This document shows positions 7,294 through 13,287 of a DNA stretch of 13,287 nucleotides, in pieces. Every line of letters begins with the position of its first letter. Within the stretch, counting starts at the first letter, position 1. This stretch comes from Dehalococcoidales bacterium. Lineage in GTDB: Bacteria > Chloroflexota > Dehalococcoidia > Dehalococcoidales > UBA2162. The translations under genes were made by a program, and so were the position numbers. The notes under the pieces were generated by a model. It did no database searches. It worked only from the letters and a program-made list of their open reading frames with translations, and was not told the DNA's origin. The stretch lies in contig CP070645.1 of assembly GCA_020354275.1 (NCBI GenBank), positions 713,807 through 727,093 on the forward strand, read 5' to 3'.

Positions 7294-9234
7294 ATGGTCA
7301 GTAAAGGGCAGTTCACCAAGCTGTTCGAGCCTACCCGAATAGGGCCAATGCAGCTCAAAAACAGAATAGTATTGCCGCCAATGGGAACCGGTTCTGCCGA
7401 GGACGAGGGTTACGTCGGTCAGCGAATGATCGACTATTACGAAGCAAGGGCTAAAGGCGGCGCCGGGCTTATCATTATCGAGGTCACTGCCCCTGACCTG
7501 CAATGCAAGGGCCCACGCCAGCTCACCCTCGGCGACGATAGATATGTACCCGGCTGGCAGGACTTAATAGCCGCCATTCACCAGCACGGCGCCAAAATAG
7601 CGGTGCAACTGCAGCATTCCGGCTGGGAGATCAGGGACGGACAACGTGTCCAGGTAGCCCCATCGGCGATAACATCACCCACACGAGTAGTGGGCGTTTC
7701 GGGAGCACTCCCACACGAACTGACCACCGGCGAGATCGGGGAAATCGTACAGTGGTTCGCCACCGCAGCTAAACGGGCTAAAGAAGCCGGTTTTGACGGT
7801 GTAGAGATACACGGCGCCCACCAGTACCTGGTGGCTTCTTTCCTGTCTTCGGAAACCAACATGCGCCATGACGGGTACGGCGGCAGTGTAGAGAACAAGG
7901 CAAGGTTCCTGGTAGAGATTCTCCAGGCTGCCAGACAGGCGGTTGGTCCGGACTACCCGGTATGGCCCCGGCTCAACGGGCAGGAATACGGGCTGGAGAA
8001 CGGTGTAACCATAGAGGAGACCAGGCAGGTAGTACCCCTGCTGGAAAAAGCTGGTGCCAGCGCTGTCCATATATCAGGCTACGCCGCTGGTTCGGAGGTG
8101 ACAAAAGCACCGATAACGGACACTCCGGGCTTCCTGGTGCCACTGGCAGAGGAGGTTAAGAAGGTAACCACAATACCCGTAATCGCTGTGGGCAGGCTTG
8201 ATCCCGAGCTCGGGGAAAAAGTACTGGAAGAAGGTAAGGCCGACCTGATTGCCATCGGCAGACGGCTCATCGCTGACCCCGAACTGCCCAACAAGGCCGC
8301 CGAGGGAAGGCTGGACGATATTATACCCTGTACCGGTTGCATGGAATGTATCGAACGCCCGCAACTGAGCGGCCGGGGAATAGCCTGTGCGGTAAATGCG
8401 GTAACCGGCCGGGAGAGAGAGTACCGCATTCAGCCGGCAGAAAAAGCGAAGAGAGTGGTCGTCGTAGGTGGCGGGCCAGCCGGCATAGAGACAGCCATGG
8501 TGGCTGCACTGCGGGGACACCAGACCTGGTTACTTGAGAAAGACTCCAGGCTAGGAGGTCTGCTGAACATCGCCTCTCTGCCACCGCATAAAGGAGACAT
8601 TCTGCCCTGGGTCAATTACCTGGTGCGGGAACTGGGAAAAACCCGGGCGGAAATCAAGCTTAATACTGAGGCTACTCCTGAACTTATCCAGGGATACAAC
8701 CCGGATGCTGTCGTCATTGCCGTCGGCAGTATTCCGGTAATACCTGACATTACCGGTATCGAACGACCGAATGTCGTCACAGCCCAGGACGTCCTTTACG
8801 GAAAGGTTGAGGTAGCATCAAACGTGGCCATCATCGGTGGCGGCATGGTCGGTTGCGAGACCGCCCACTACCTGACGGAACAGGGTAAAAGGGTAACCAT
8901 CATCGAGGTCCTAAAGCGGATGGCAAATGATATGGCGCCCATGGCCAGACGGCGATTGATGGACGGCCTGAGGAGGAATCTTGTCCGCCTGTTCAATGAC
9001 GTGAAGTGTGAGGAAATAACGGCGGAGGGCGTGGTGGTAAGCACCGATGGTGGACAGAGGGAAACAATCGAGGCTGAAACCGTTATCCTGGCCGTCGGTT
9101 ATCAGGAAAACAGTAGCCTTTTCAAACTATTACAGGGCAGGGTGCCCGAGGTATATTGTATCGGCGACGCTGCACAACCGCAGCGGATCAGAGAAGCCGT
9201 CAATGACGGCTACCGCACCGGTCTATCTTTATAA
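7294..9234 (+). CDS. FMN/4Fe-4S/FAD oxidoreductase, 2,4-dienoyl-CoA reductase / TMADH family
   Basis: Cytoplasmic multi-cofactor flavoenzyme of 646 aa. Residues 1-335 form an Old-Yellow-Enzyme TIM barrel (start FTKLFEPTRIGPMQLKNRIV; active-site loop with His173 and His176 in EIHGAHQYL; phosphate-binding end GRRLIADP). Cys346, Cys349, Cys352 and Cys365 bind a 4Fe-4S cluster with spacing C-x2-C-x2-C-x12-C, as in trimethylamine dehydrogenase; E. coli FadH has three residues between the second and third Cys. The C-terminal half carries a dinucleotide fold VVGGGPAGIE (390-399), a second one IIGGGMVGCE (513-522) and a final FAD motif YCIGDAAQ (621-628). Relatives reduce enoyl or dienoyl-CoA, enoates or bile-acid enones, or demethylate amines. 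The start at 7294 has AAGGAGG six bases upstream; the frame stays open back to 7090 but has no domain match there. The acyl-CoA dehydrogenase begins 30 bp downstream, so an acyl-CoA substrate is likely. Confidence 0.93.
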   Translation: MVSKGQFTKLFEPTRIGPMQLKNRIVLPPMGTGSAEDEGYVGQRMIDYYEARAKGGAGLIIIEVTAPDLQCKGPRQLTLGDDRYVPGWQDLIAAIHQHGAKIAVQLQHSGWEIRDGQRVQVAPSAITSPTRVVGVSGALPHELTTGEIGEIVQWFATAAKRAKEAGFDGVEIHGAHQYLVASFLSSETNMRHDGYGGSVENKARFLVEILQAARQAVGPDYPVWPRLNGQEYGLENGVTIEETRQVVPLLEKAGASAVHISGYAAGSEVTKAPITDTPGFLVPLAEEVKKVTTIPVIAVGRLDPELGEKVLEEGKADLIAIGRRLIADPELPNKAAEGRLDDIIPCTGCMECIERPQLSGRGIACAVNAVTGREREYRIQPAEKAKRVVVVGGGPAGIETAMVAALRGHQTWLLEKDSRLGGLLNIASLPPHKGDILPWVNYLVRELGKTRAEIKLNTEATPELIQGYNPDAVVIAVGSIPVIPDITGIERPNVVTAQDVLYGKVEVASNVAIIGGGMVGCETAHYLTEQGKRVTIIEVLKRMANDMAPMARRRLMDGLRRNLVRLFNDVKCEEITAEGVVVSTDGGQRETIEAETVILAVGYQENSSLFKLLQGRVPEVYCIGDAAQPQRIREAVNDGYRTGLSL

Positions 9235-9264
9235 ATATTCTGTTAACGTGATCAAAGGAGGAAT

Positions 9265-10452
9265 ATGGCATTGCAGTTCCAGGGAGTAGACTACTACAAC
9301 ATGGACAACCTGCTCACCGAAGACGAGAAGATGACCAGGAACCTGGCCAGGGACTTTATGGAAAAAGAGGTCAAGCCGCTGGTTATCGATGCTTTTCACC
9401 AGGAAGAACCGCTGGACATGGCGGAACTGGCCCCCAAGATGGGGAAACTGGGTATGATCGGATCTATTATTCCCCGCGAAGAAGGCGGCGGCGGTACCGG
9501 TTATCTGTCCTACGGAATGATATCTCAGGAGGCCGACCGGGTTGATAGTGCCATGGGCAGTTTCGTCAGGGTGCAGACTGGCCTGGTGGCATATCCGCTA
9601 TGGCGCTATGGCTCTGCCGAACAGAAACGGAGGTGGCTCCTACCCGTTATTCAGGGGGAGAAAATCGGCTGTTTCGGTCTGACCGAACCCAACCACGGCT
9701 CTGACGTGGCCGGGATTGAGACCACGGCCAGAAAAGACGGCAACGGATGGATTGTCAAAGGTACCAAACAGTGGATCAGCGAGGCCTCGATCGCCGACTT
9801 CGCCATTGTCTGGGCCAACACGGATGAAGGTCTGCGAGGCTTTGTCGTAGAACGGGGCACGGCAGGATTCAGCCAGAACGCGATAACCAGGAAAGGCTCG
9901 ATGAGGGCCGGTGACGTTGGCGAACTTGTCCTCGACGATTGCCGCCTGCCCGCCGAAAGCATTCTACCGGGGACAACCGGCATCAGCTCGGCACTGAGCT
10001 GTCTCAACCAGGCCCGCTACTCGATAACGTGGGGGGCTATCGGCATCGCCATGGACTGCTACGAGACAGCCCTTAACTACGCCAAGGAGAGGGAGCAGTT
10101 CGGCTCACCGATTGCCGCCTTCCAGCTGGTGCAGGAAAAGCTGGCCGAAATGCTGATCGAGATAACCAAGGCCCAGCTGCTGACCTACCGCCTGAGCAGG
10201 ATGATTGATGAGGGCGCCTTCCGTCACCAGCAGATATCGATGGCCAAAAAGAACAATATGCTACTGGCCCGTATGTGCGCCCGCACCGCCCGCGAGATGC
10301 TGGGGGCCAACGGCATATCGCTGGAATTCTCGCCAATCAGGCACATGGCCAACATAGAATCTCTATACACCTATGAGGGCACCAACGATATCCACACCCT
10401 GATACTGGGGCAGGACATCACCGGAATCCCGGCATTCGAGCGGACGTTATGA
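9265..10452 (+). CDS. acyl-CoA dehydrogenase, glutaryl-CoA dehydrogenase-like
   Basis: FAD-dependent dehydrogenase of 395 aa that would introduce an alpha-beta double bond into an acyl-CoA and pass electrons to ETF. It matches the glutaryl-CoA dehydrogenase (GCDH) branch: GCFGLTEPNHGSD (135-147), ARYSITWGAIG (250-260), REQFGSPIAAFQL (276-288), NGISLEFSPIRH (349-360) and the end TYEGTNDIHTLILG (369-382) containing catalytic Glu371. Aligned without gaps to human GCDH from memory, the substrate-carboxylate residue Arg94 falls on Gly98, Ser98 falls on Arg102 and Glu87 on Asp91, so glutaryl-CoA itself is doubtful. The same branch includes benzylsuccinyl-CoA dehydrogenase and non-decarboxylating enzymes. 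AAAGGAGG precedes the ATG. It is the last gene of the operon with the iron-sulfur flavoenzyme. No ETF gene is in the window. Confidence 0.93.
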   Translation: MALQFQGVDYYNMDNLLTEDEKMTRNLARDFMEKEVKPLVIDAFHQEEPLDMAELAPKMGKLGMIGSIIPREEGGGGTGYLSYGMISQEADRVDSAMGSFVRVQTGLVAYPLWRYGSAEQKRRWLLPVIQGEKIGCFGLTEPNHGSDVAGIETTARKDGNGWIVKGTKQWISEASIADFAIVWANTDEGLRGFVVERGTAGFSQNAITRKGSMRAGDVGELVLDDCRLPAESILPGTTGISSALSCLNQARYSITWGAIGIAMDCYETALNYAKEREQFGSPIAAFQLVQEKLAEMLIEITKAQLLTYRLSRMIDEGAFRHQQISMAKKNNMLLARMCARTAREMLGANGISLEFSPIRHMANIESLYTYEGTNDIHTLILGQDITGIPAFERTL

Positions 10453-10453
10453 T

Positions 10454-10483
10454 ATTGCACCCCTCTCACCTCTGGGGTTCAAT
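10454..10483. terminator. imperfect hairpin at the convergent gene ends
   Basis: ATTGCACCCC (10454-10463) pairs with GGGGTTCAAT (10474-10483) with one mismatch around a 10-base loop. It begins two bases after the acyl-CoA dehydrogenase stop and spans the stop codon of the opposing zinc dehydrogenase. No T tract follows on either strand, so it may act as a roadblock or RNA-end stabiliser rather than a standard intrinsic terminator. Confidence 0.4.
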
Positions 10484-11494
10484 AATCACCTTGATGGAAT
10501 CACGGACTTCGGCAACGAGCTGAAAACCGAGGCCTGTCTCGGCCAGACCGAGGCAGTGGGTAATCATTTGCTTCACCGGAATGGTGCCCGCCCGTATCAA
10601 TTCCAGCGCCGAACAGTAATCATCCGGGCTACCGGCATAGGATGTGGTAAGGGTAACATCATTGCGCCAGAAAAGCTCGTTTACCGAAATGGGAATGGTT
10701 ACGCCCTGGTCGGTTGGGGCAAAGAGGAGAACAGTACCGCCCCGCTCCACCGATTCCAGCGCCTGCTTGATGGCGGAAACAGCGCCGGTACAGACTATCA
10801 CCAGGTCAGCCAGGTATCCCTGATTGACCTGGCGGACAGCATCCGGAATGTCTTCCCGGGCGTGGACTACGGTATCGGCCCCGAGTTTTTGTGCTGCTGA
10901 CAGCCGGTAATCGCTGACATCGGTGGCGATTACCCTAGATGCCCCCGAAGCACGTGACATCTGCACATGGAGTAACCCGGCGATACCGCTGCCAATAACC
11001 AGCACGGTGCTATCCGGTCTCATGTTTGCCCGCCTCTGCCCGCGCAGTACGCAGGCCAGCGGTTCAACAAACGTCGCCTCCTGGTAAGAGACTTCGTCAG
11101 GCAGCAGAAACACACCACGGTCAACGTGAATTGCCGCCAGCTGGAGGTATTCGGCGAAACCACCGGGGTCGAAATTCGTTTTACGCAGCGTCTCACAAAC
11201 TGTGTGATTGCCACTAAGGCAATAATGACAGGCACCGCAGGGAACATGGTGAGCCGCCGAGACGCGGTCCCCCACGCGTATGCCCTTTACCCCGTCACCC
11301 ACCTCCACAACCTGCCCGCCAATCTCATGGCCCAGCACCAGCGGTGCCCGGTCAAGGCGGTACCACTCCATGACATCACTGCCGCAGATACCACAGGCTT
11401 CAACACGCAGCACCAGCTCCCCCGCCCCAATCCGCGGGACAGGCACCTCCTCTATCCGTATATCGCGGTTGCTGTACCACATAGCAACGCGCAT
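10466..11494 (-). CDS. zinc-dependent polyol/alcohol dehydrogenase (MDR family)
   Basis: NAD(P)-dependent medium-chain dehydrogenase, 342 aa from ATG at 11494. Catalytic-zinc residues are visible: Cys37 (GICGSD), His56-Glu57 (LGHEIGG) and Glu144 (VEPLA), the sorbitol-dehydrogenase arrangement. A structural zinc lobe has Cys86, Cys89, Cys92 and Cys100. The Rossmann fold VLVIGSGIAGLL (164-175) is followed by Asp192 (ATDVSD), which favours NAD over NADP. Relatives oxidise sorbitol, threonine, butanediol or sugar-phosphate alcohols; the exact substrate is not readable. The start at 11494 gives the usual MRVAMWYSNRDIRIEE and has GGGGGA just upstream. An in-frame ATG at 11518 would add eight residues and overlaps a mini-ORF stop. 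It is downstream of the LsrF-like aldolase on the same strand, so the two probably act in one carbohydrate or polyol route. Confidence 0.9.
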   Translation of the reverse strand: MRVAMWYSNRDIRIEEVPVPRIGAGELVLRVEACGICGSDVMEWYRLDRAPLVLGHEIGGQVVEVGDGVKGIRVGDRVSAAHHVPCGACHYCLSGNHTVCETLRKTNFDPGGFAEYLQLAAIHVDRGVFLLPDEVSYQEATFVEPLACVLRGQRRANMRPDSTVLVIGSGIAGLLHVQMSRASGASRVIATDVSDYRLSAAQKLGADTVVHAREDIPDAVRQVNQGYLADLVIVCTGAVSAIKQALESVERGGTVLLFAPTDQGVTIPISVNELFWRNDVTLTTSYAGSPDDYCSALELIRAGTIPVKQMITHCLGLAETGLGFQLVAEVRDSIKVIIEPQR

Positions 11495-11514
11495 TCTTTT
11501 CCCCCGCGCACCGT

Positions 11515-11544
11515 TCATAGCTTCTTCAGAAACTCTTTAGCCAT
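11515..11544 (-). CDS. putative 9-residue mini-ORF (MAKEFLKKL) between aldolase and dehydrogenase
   Basis: ATG at 11544 followed by eight sense codons and TGA at 11517-11515. AGAGG lies about ten bases upstream. The TGA overlaps, as ATGA, the ATG at 11518 that begins the longer form of the zinc dehydrogenase. It could be a leader peptide that couples translation, a decayed gene start, or chance; there is no family to compare. Confidence 0.3.
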   Translation of the reverse strand: MAKEFLKKL

Positions 11545-11574
11545 TTTTCTAACCTCTTCCGTCTAACCTGCCGG

Positions 11575-12372
11575 TCATTGCTGGCTGGCGTTTTTCTGGC
11601 TCTGGTACAACTCCTGCGCTTCTCTGGCAGTGGCACCCTGGTGAACGATAGCCCTTATCGCCATTATCATCGCCACCGGGAAGTCATTCTGCCAGATGTT
11701 CCTGCCCAGGTTCACCCCGATAGCGCCCTTCTGCATACCGTCGTGGACAAACTGGAAGACCTCCAGCTCGGTATCAACCTGAGGGCCCCCGGCAATAATC
11801 ACCGGCACGGGACAGCCGTCGGTTACCTTATCAAAATCCGGGCACCAGTAGGTCTTTACGATGCGCGCTCCAAGCTCGGCGGCAATGCGGCAACACATGG
11901 CCAGATAACGGGCTTCTCGCTTCTCCATCTCACGCCCCACGGCAGTAACCGCCATTACCGGTATACCGTACCTTTCGCCATCATCAACCAGCTTTGATAG
12001 GTTCAGCAACGTCTCTTTCTCGTAATCACTGCCTATAAAAACAGAAATACCCACCGCTGAAGCGTTAAGCCGGATAACCTCCTCCATAGAGGTGGTTATT
12101 CCTTCATTGGCCAGGTCTTTTCCGGCCATACTGGTGCCGCCGGATACCCTCAGAATAACCGGCCTGGTATTTTCCGGGTCTACCGACGAGCGTAATACAC
12201 CCCTGGTGATAAAAAGCGCATCCGCGTAGGGTAAAAGCGGCTCTATAGTCTGACGGGGTTCCTCCAGTTTCCTGGTGGGGCCCTGAAAGTAGCCGTGGTC
12301 TACCGGCAAGAATAGAGCGTGCCCGTCCGACTGGACAAGCTGGGTTAAACGGTTGGCCATTCCCCATTCCAT
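11575..12372 (-). CDS. LsrF-like class I (DeoC/DhnA-type) aldolase/thiolase
   Basis: Cytoplasmic TIM-barrel Schiff-base enzyme of 265 aa. It closely resembles E. coli LsrF, the 3-hydroxy-5-phosphonooxypentane-2,4-dione thiolase that ends autoinducer-2 breakdown by making dihydroxyacetone phosphate and acetyl-CoA. Shared stretches are EWGMANRL (2-9), DHGYFQGPT (25-33), TRGVLRS (56-62), IVKTYW (171-176) with the predicted Schiff-base Lys173, GCPVPVIIAGG (186-196), and NLGRNIWQND (221-230) for phosphate binding. It lacks the roughly 30-residue N-terminal extension of E. coli LsrF. The ATG at 12372 has GGAGG eight bases upstream and is the only ATG/GTG/TTG before an in-frame stop. No lsrK, lsrR, lsrG, LuxS or sugar ABC transporter is nearby, so a related phosphorylated keto-sugar may be the real substrate. 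It is followed by the zinc dehydrogenase after an 80-base gap. Confidence 0.88.
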   Translation of the reverse strand: MEWGMANRLTQLVQSDGHALFLPVDHGYFQGPTRKLEEPRQTIEPLLPYADALFITRGVLRSSVDPENTRPVILRVSGGTSMAGKDLANEGITTSMEEVIRLNASAVGISVFIGSDYEKETLLNLSKLVDDGERYGIPVMAVTAVGREMEKREARYLAMCCRIAAELGARIVKTYWCPDFDKVTDGCPVPVIIAGGPQVDTELEVFQFVHDGMQKGAIGVNLGRNIWQNDFPVAMIMAIRAIVHQGATAREAQELYQSQKNASQQ

Positions 12373-12402
12373 ATCTAATCCCTCCTTAACACATTTACGG
12401 CA

Positions 12403-12425
12403 GCCTGGTGCTCGGTTAACCAGGC
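12403..12425. repeat. 7-bp inverted repeat in the aldolase leader
   Basis: GCCTGGT (12403-12409) and ACCAGGC (12419-12425) are exact reverse complements around a 9-base centre. It lies between the leftward -10 (12446-12441) and the aldolase ribosome site, where an operator or a 5'-end hairpin would control the operon. Confidence 0.4.
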
Positions 12426-12440
12426 CGGATTGGCTCCACC

Positions 12441-12446
12441 ATTATA
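12441..12446 (-). promoter_or_regulatory. -10 element for the aldolase/zinc dehydrogenase operon
   Basis: A perfect TATAAT on the minus strand within the context TTGTATAATGG. A clear -35 box is not visible at 16-18 bases. Transcription would begin near 12434 with a leader of about 60 nt. Confidence 0.45.
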
Positions 12447-12470
12447 CAATATTCTGCACGGGAGTGGTTG

Positions 12471-12517
12471 CCGGTTCTTTCTCCGGTTCCCGCTGATTCT
12501 GCTTTATATCCGGTTCT
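12471..12517. repeat. three direct copies of CCGGTTC between divergent promoters
   Basis: CCGGTTC occurs at 12471-12477, 12483-12489 and 12510-12516. The spacing is 12 and 27 bases from start to start. The copies flank and overlap the presumed -35 region of the rightward promoter, so a regulator-binding array is possible, though three 7-mers can arise by chance. Confidence 0.3.
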
Positions 12518-12532
12518 ACTCTGTTGTATAAT
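12503..12532 (+). promoter_or_regulatory. promoter of the zinc-ribbon gene
   Basis: A perfect TATAAT (12527-12532) with a weak TTTATA (12503-12508) 18 bases upstream. Transcription would start near 12539, about 55 nt before the ATG at 12594. Confidence 0.45.
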
Positions 12533-12593
12533 GCACCATGAGAAGGAATAGAAGGATATAGTACAGAAATACCAAGAGGAGTAGCGTTACGTC

Positions 12594-12812
12594 ATGCTGG
12601 TTAAAATAAAATGCCCCAAATGTGAGTCAGAGGGCAGTATGTCCCTGGTTGATGATTATTATCAGGGGCCGTACAAGTGCTGGAAGTGCCGGGAGTTATT
12701 CACGATAACTATTGATAAGAACGAACTGAAATCATGCGAGCCCCTCAGCCAGGAGGAGCTGGAACGTCAGCAAGAAATAGATGCCTTGAGAAACCAGTTC
12801 AGGCGGCAATAG
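12594..12812 (+). CDS. small zinc-ribbon protein of unknown function
   Basis: Protein of 72 aa. The N-terminal half holds two CxxC knuckles, CPKC (Cys7, Cys10) and CWKC (Cys29, Cys32), separated by 18 residues, the layout of a single zinc ribbon. A fifth Cys48 is probably not a ligand. The C-terminus (about 50-72) is a charged, probably helical stretch rich in Glu, Gln and Arg (LSQEELERQQEIDAL). I do not recognise a named family; such ribbons bind nucleic acid or protein. An in-frame TAG sits four codons before the ATG, so the start is secure, although AGGAG is 12 bases upstream, which is long. The gene is divergent from the LsrF-like operon and about 190 bp before the iron dehydrogenase gene, which has its own promoter. 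Confidence 0.75.
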   Translation: MLVKIKCPKCESEGSMSLVDDYYQGPYKCWKCRELFTITIDKNELKSCEPLSQEELERQQEIDALRNQFRRQ

Positions 12813-12856
12813 CTTTAAGTGTTGAATACACCAGCTCTGTAATTGTTTTTACACTA

Positions 12857-12868
12857 ATGGGCGCCCAT
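12857..12868. repeat. 12-bp perfect palindrome upstream of the iron dehydrogenase promoter
   Basis: ATGGGCGCCCAT reads the same on both strands with no central gap. It lies about 40 bases upstream of the TTGACA at 12908, a usual position for an activator site. Function is inferred only from symmetry and place. Confidence 0.3.
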
Positions 12869-12907
12869 GATTCACCCTGTTTTTGCCTGGCCATCACCGC
12901 CCATTTC

Positions 12908-12936
12908 TTGACAAAACACTCTCGGCTACTTAAACT
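12908..12936 (+). promoter_or_regulatory. sigma70-like promoter of the iron alcohol dehydrogenase
   Basis: Consensus TTGACA (12908-12913), a 17-base spacer and TAAACT (12931-12936). The predicted start is near 12943, leaving about 57 nt of leader before ATG at 13001. Confidence 0.55.
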
Positions 12937-13000
12937 GACCATTAAAGACCTGTACCCATTTTGCTAGCAAACAACCCAAACACTCTGTAGGAGGTTTATC

Positions 13001-13287
13001 ATGCCGTACCGTACATTTATTGTACCAAGAGAGATTTACTACGGCCCAGGAGCCCTGGAGGCACTCACCAACCTGCCGGGAGAACGAGCTCTGGTTGTCA
13101 CCGACCCGGGTGTACGCAGCTCTGGCATGGTGGAAAAGGTTGAGAAGGTATTGCAGGAAAAGAAGGCCGCGGTTTCTGTTTTCGACCAGATTGAACCAGA
13201 CCCACCCAGGAAGACGGTGTGGAGCTTGCTTGCCCAGGCCCAGGATTTCAAACCAGACCTGTTTATCGGCCTTGGCGGGGGATCCTC
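13001..13287 (+). CDS. iron-containing alcohol dehydrogenase, 5' part only
   Basis: The first 95 codons of a group III (Fe-ADH) dehydrogenase, cut by the right edge; full members are about 380 aa. Seen: the typical N-terminal strand and loop TFIVPREIYYGPGALEAL, then a nucleotide-fold strand RALVVTDPGV (29-38), a FDQIEPDPP segment (62-70) and the NAD-phosphate loop LGGGSS (about 90-95). The iron ligands lie in the missing C-terminal part. Family members interconvert small alcohols or diols and aldehydes (ethanol, lactaldehyde, 1,3-propanediol, 4-hydroxybutyrate). AGGAGG sits about eight bases before the ATG, and the gene has its own near-consensus promoter. Proximity to the aldolase and zinc dehydrogenase suggests reduction of an aldehyde made by that pathway, which is an inference. 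Confidence 0.93.
   Translation, partial: MPYRTFIVPREIYYGPGALEALTNLPGERALVVTDPGVRSSGMVEKVEKVLQEKKAAVSVFDQIEPDPPRKTVWSLLAQAQDFKPDLFIGLGGGS

Noticed and set aside
9265..10452. Naming the acyl-CoA dehydrogenase gcdH outright
   Set aside because: The fold and motifs match, but the carboxylate-binding Arg is missing at its usual place, so a specific substrate name is not justified.
13039..13251. A 70-codon minus-strand frame opposite the iron dehydrogenase
   Set aside because: It is an antisense shadow without a ribosome site; the plus frame has the GGGS nucleotide motif and a good start.

Overview
The window reads as bacterial chromosome from a probable anaerobe. It has moderate GC, short intergenic gaps, AGGAGG-type ribosome sites and sigma70-like promoters. 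Anaerobic character is inferred from nickel-hydrogenase maturation genes (hypA, hypB), an iron-sulfur Old-Yellow-Enzyme-type flavoenzyme, an iron-type alcohol dehydrogenase and acyl-CoA metabolism. The overall flavour would fit Chloroflexota/Dehalococcoidia or a similar sediment anaerobe, but there is no phylogenetic marker, so this is a weak guess. I see no rRNA, tRNA, CRISPR array, insertion sequence or phage gene.

Left part (1-5929): a major-facilitator transporter runs off the left edge on the minus strand. It is divergent from a three-gene plus-strand operon: a small PLDc_N membrane protein, an ABC ATPase and an ABC-2 permease, in the same order as Bacillus yxlE-yxlF-yxlG. A 323-bp gap with a promoter and a hairpin precedes a tandem universal stress protein, followed by a second, MFS_3-type transporter.

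Middle (5988-10452): hypA-hypB on the minus strand supply GTP-dependent nickel delivery, though no hydrogenase is in view. Divergent from them is a two-gene operon: a 646-residue FMN/4Fe-4S/FAD reductase (2,4-dienoyl-CoA reductase/trimethylamine dehydrogenase family) and a glutaryl-CoA-dehydrogenase-like acyl-CoA dehydrogenase. The pair probably works on an unsaturated or dicarboxylic acyl-CoA. The substrate-carboxylate arginine of true glutaryl-CoA dehydrogenases is not conserved.

Right part (10466-13287): a minus-strand operon carries an LsrF-like class I aldolase/thiolase, a 9-codon mini-ORF and a zinc-dependent polyol-type dehydrogenase. Divergent from it are a small zinc-ribbon protein and the start of an iron-containing alcohol dehydrogenase cut by the right edge. 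The aldolase and the two dehydrogenases suggest processing of a sugar, polyol or small keto-phosphate, but no kinase or transporter for it is in view.

I did not find a clearly new defence, mobile or RNA system. The best leads are the altered substrate pocket of the acyl-CoA dehydrogenase, the LsrF homologue outside any Lsr context, the overlapping mini-ORF before the zinc dehydrogenase, and symmetric or repeated elements in the divergent control regions.
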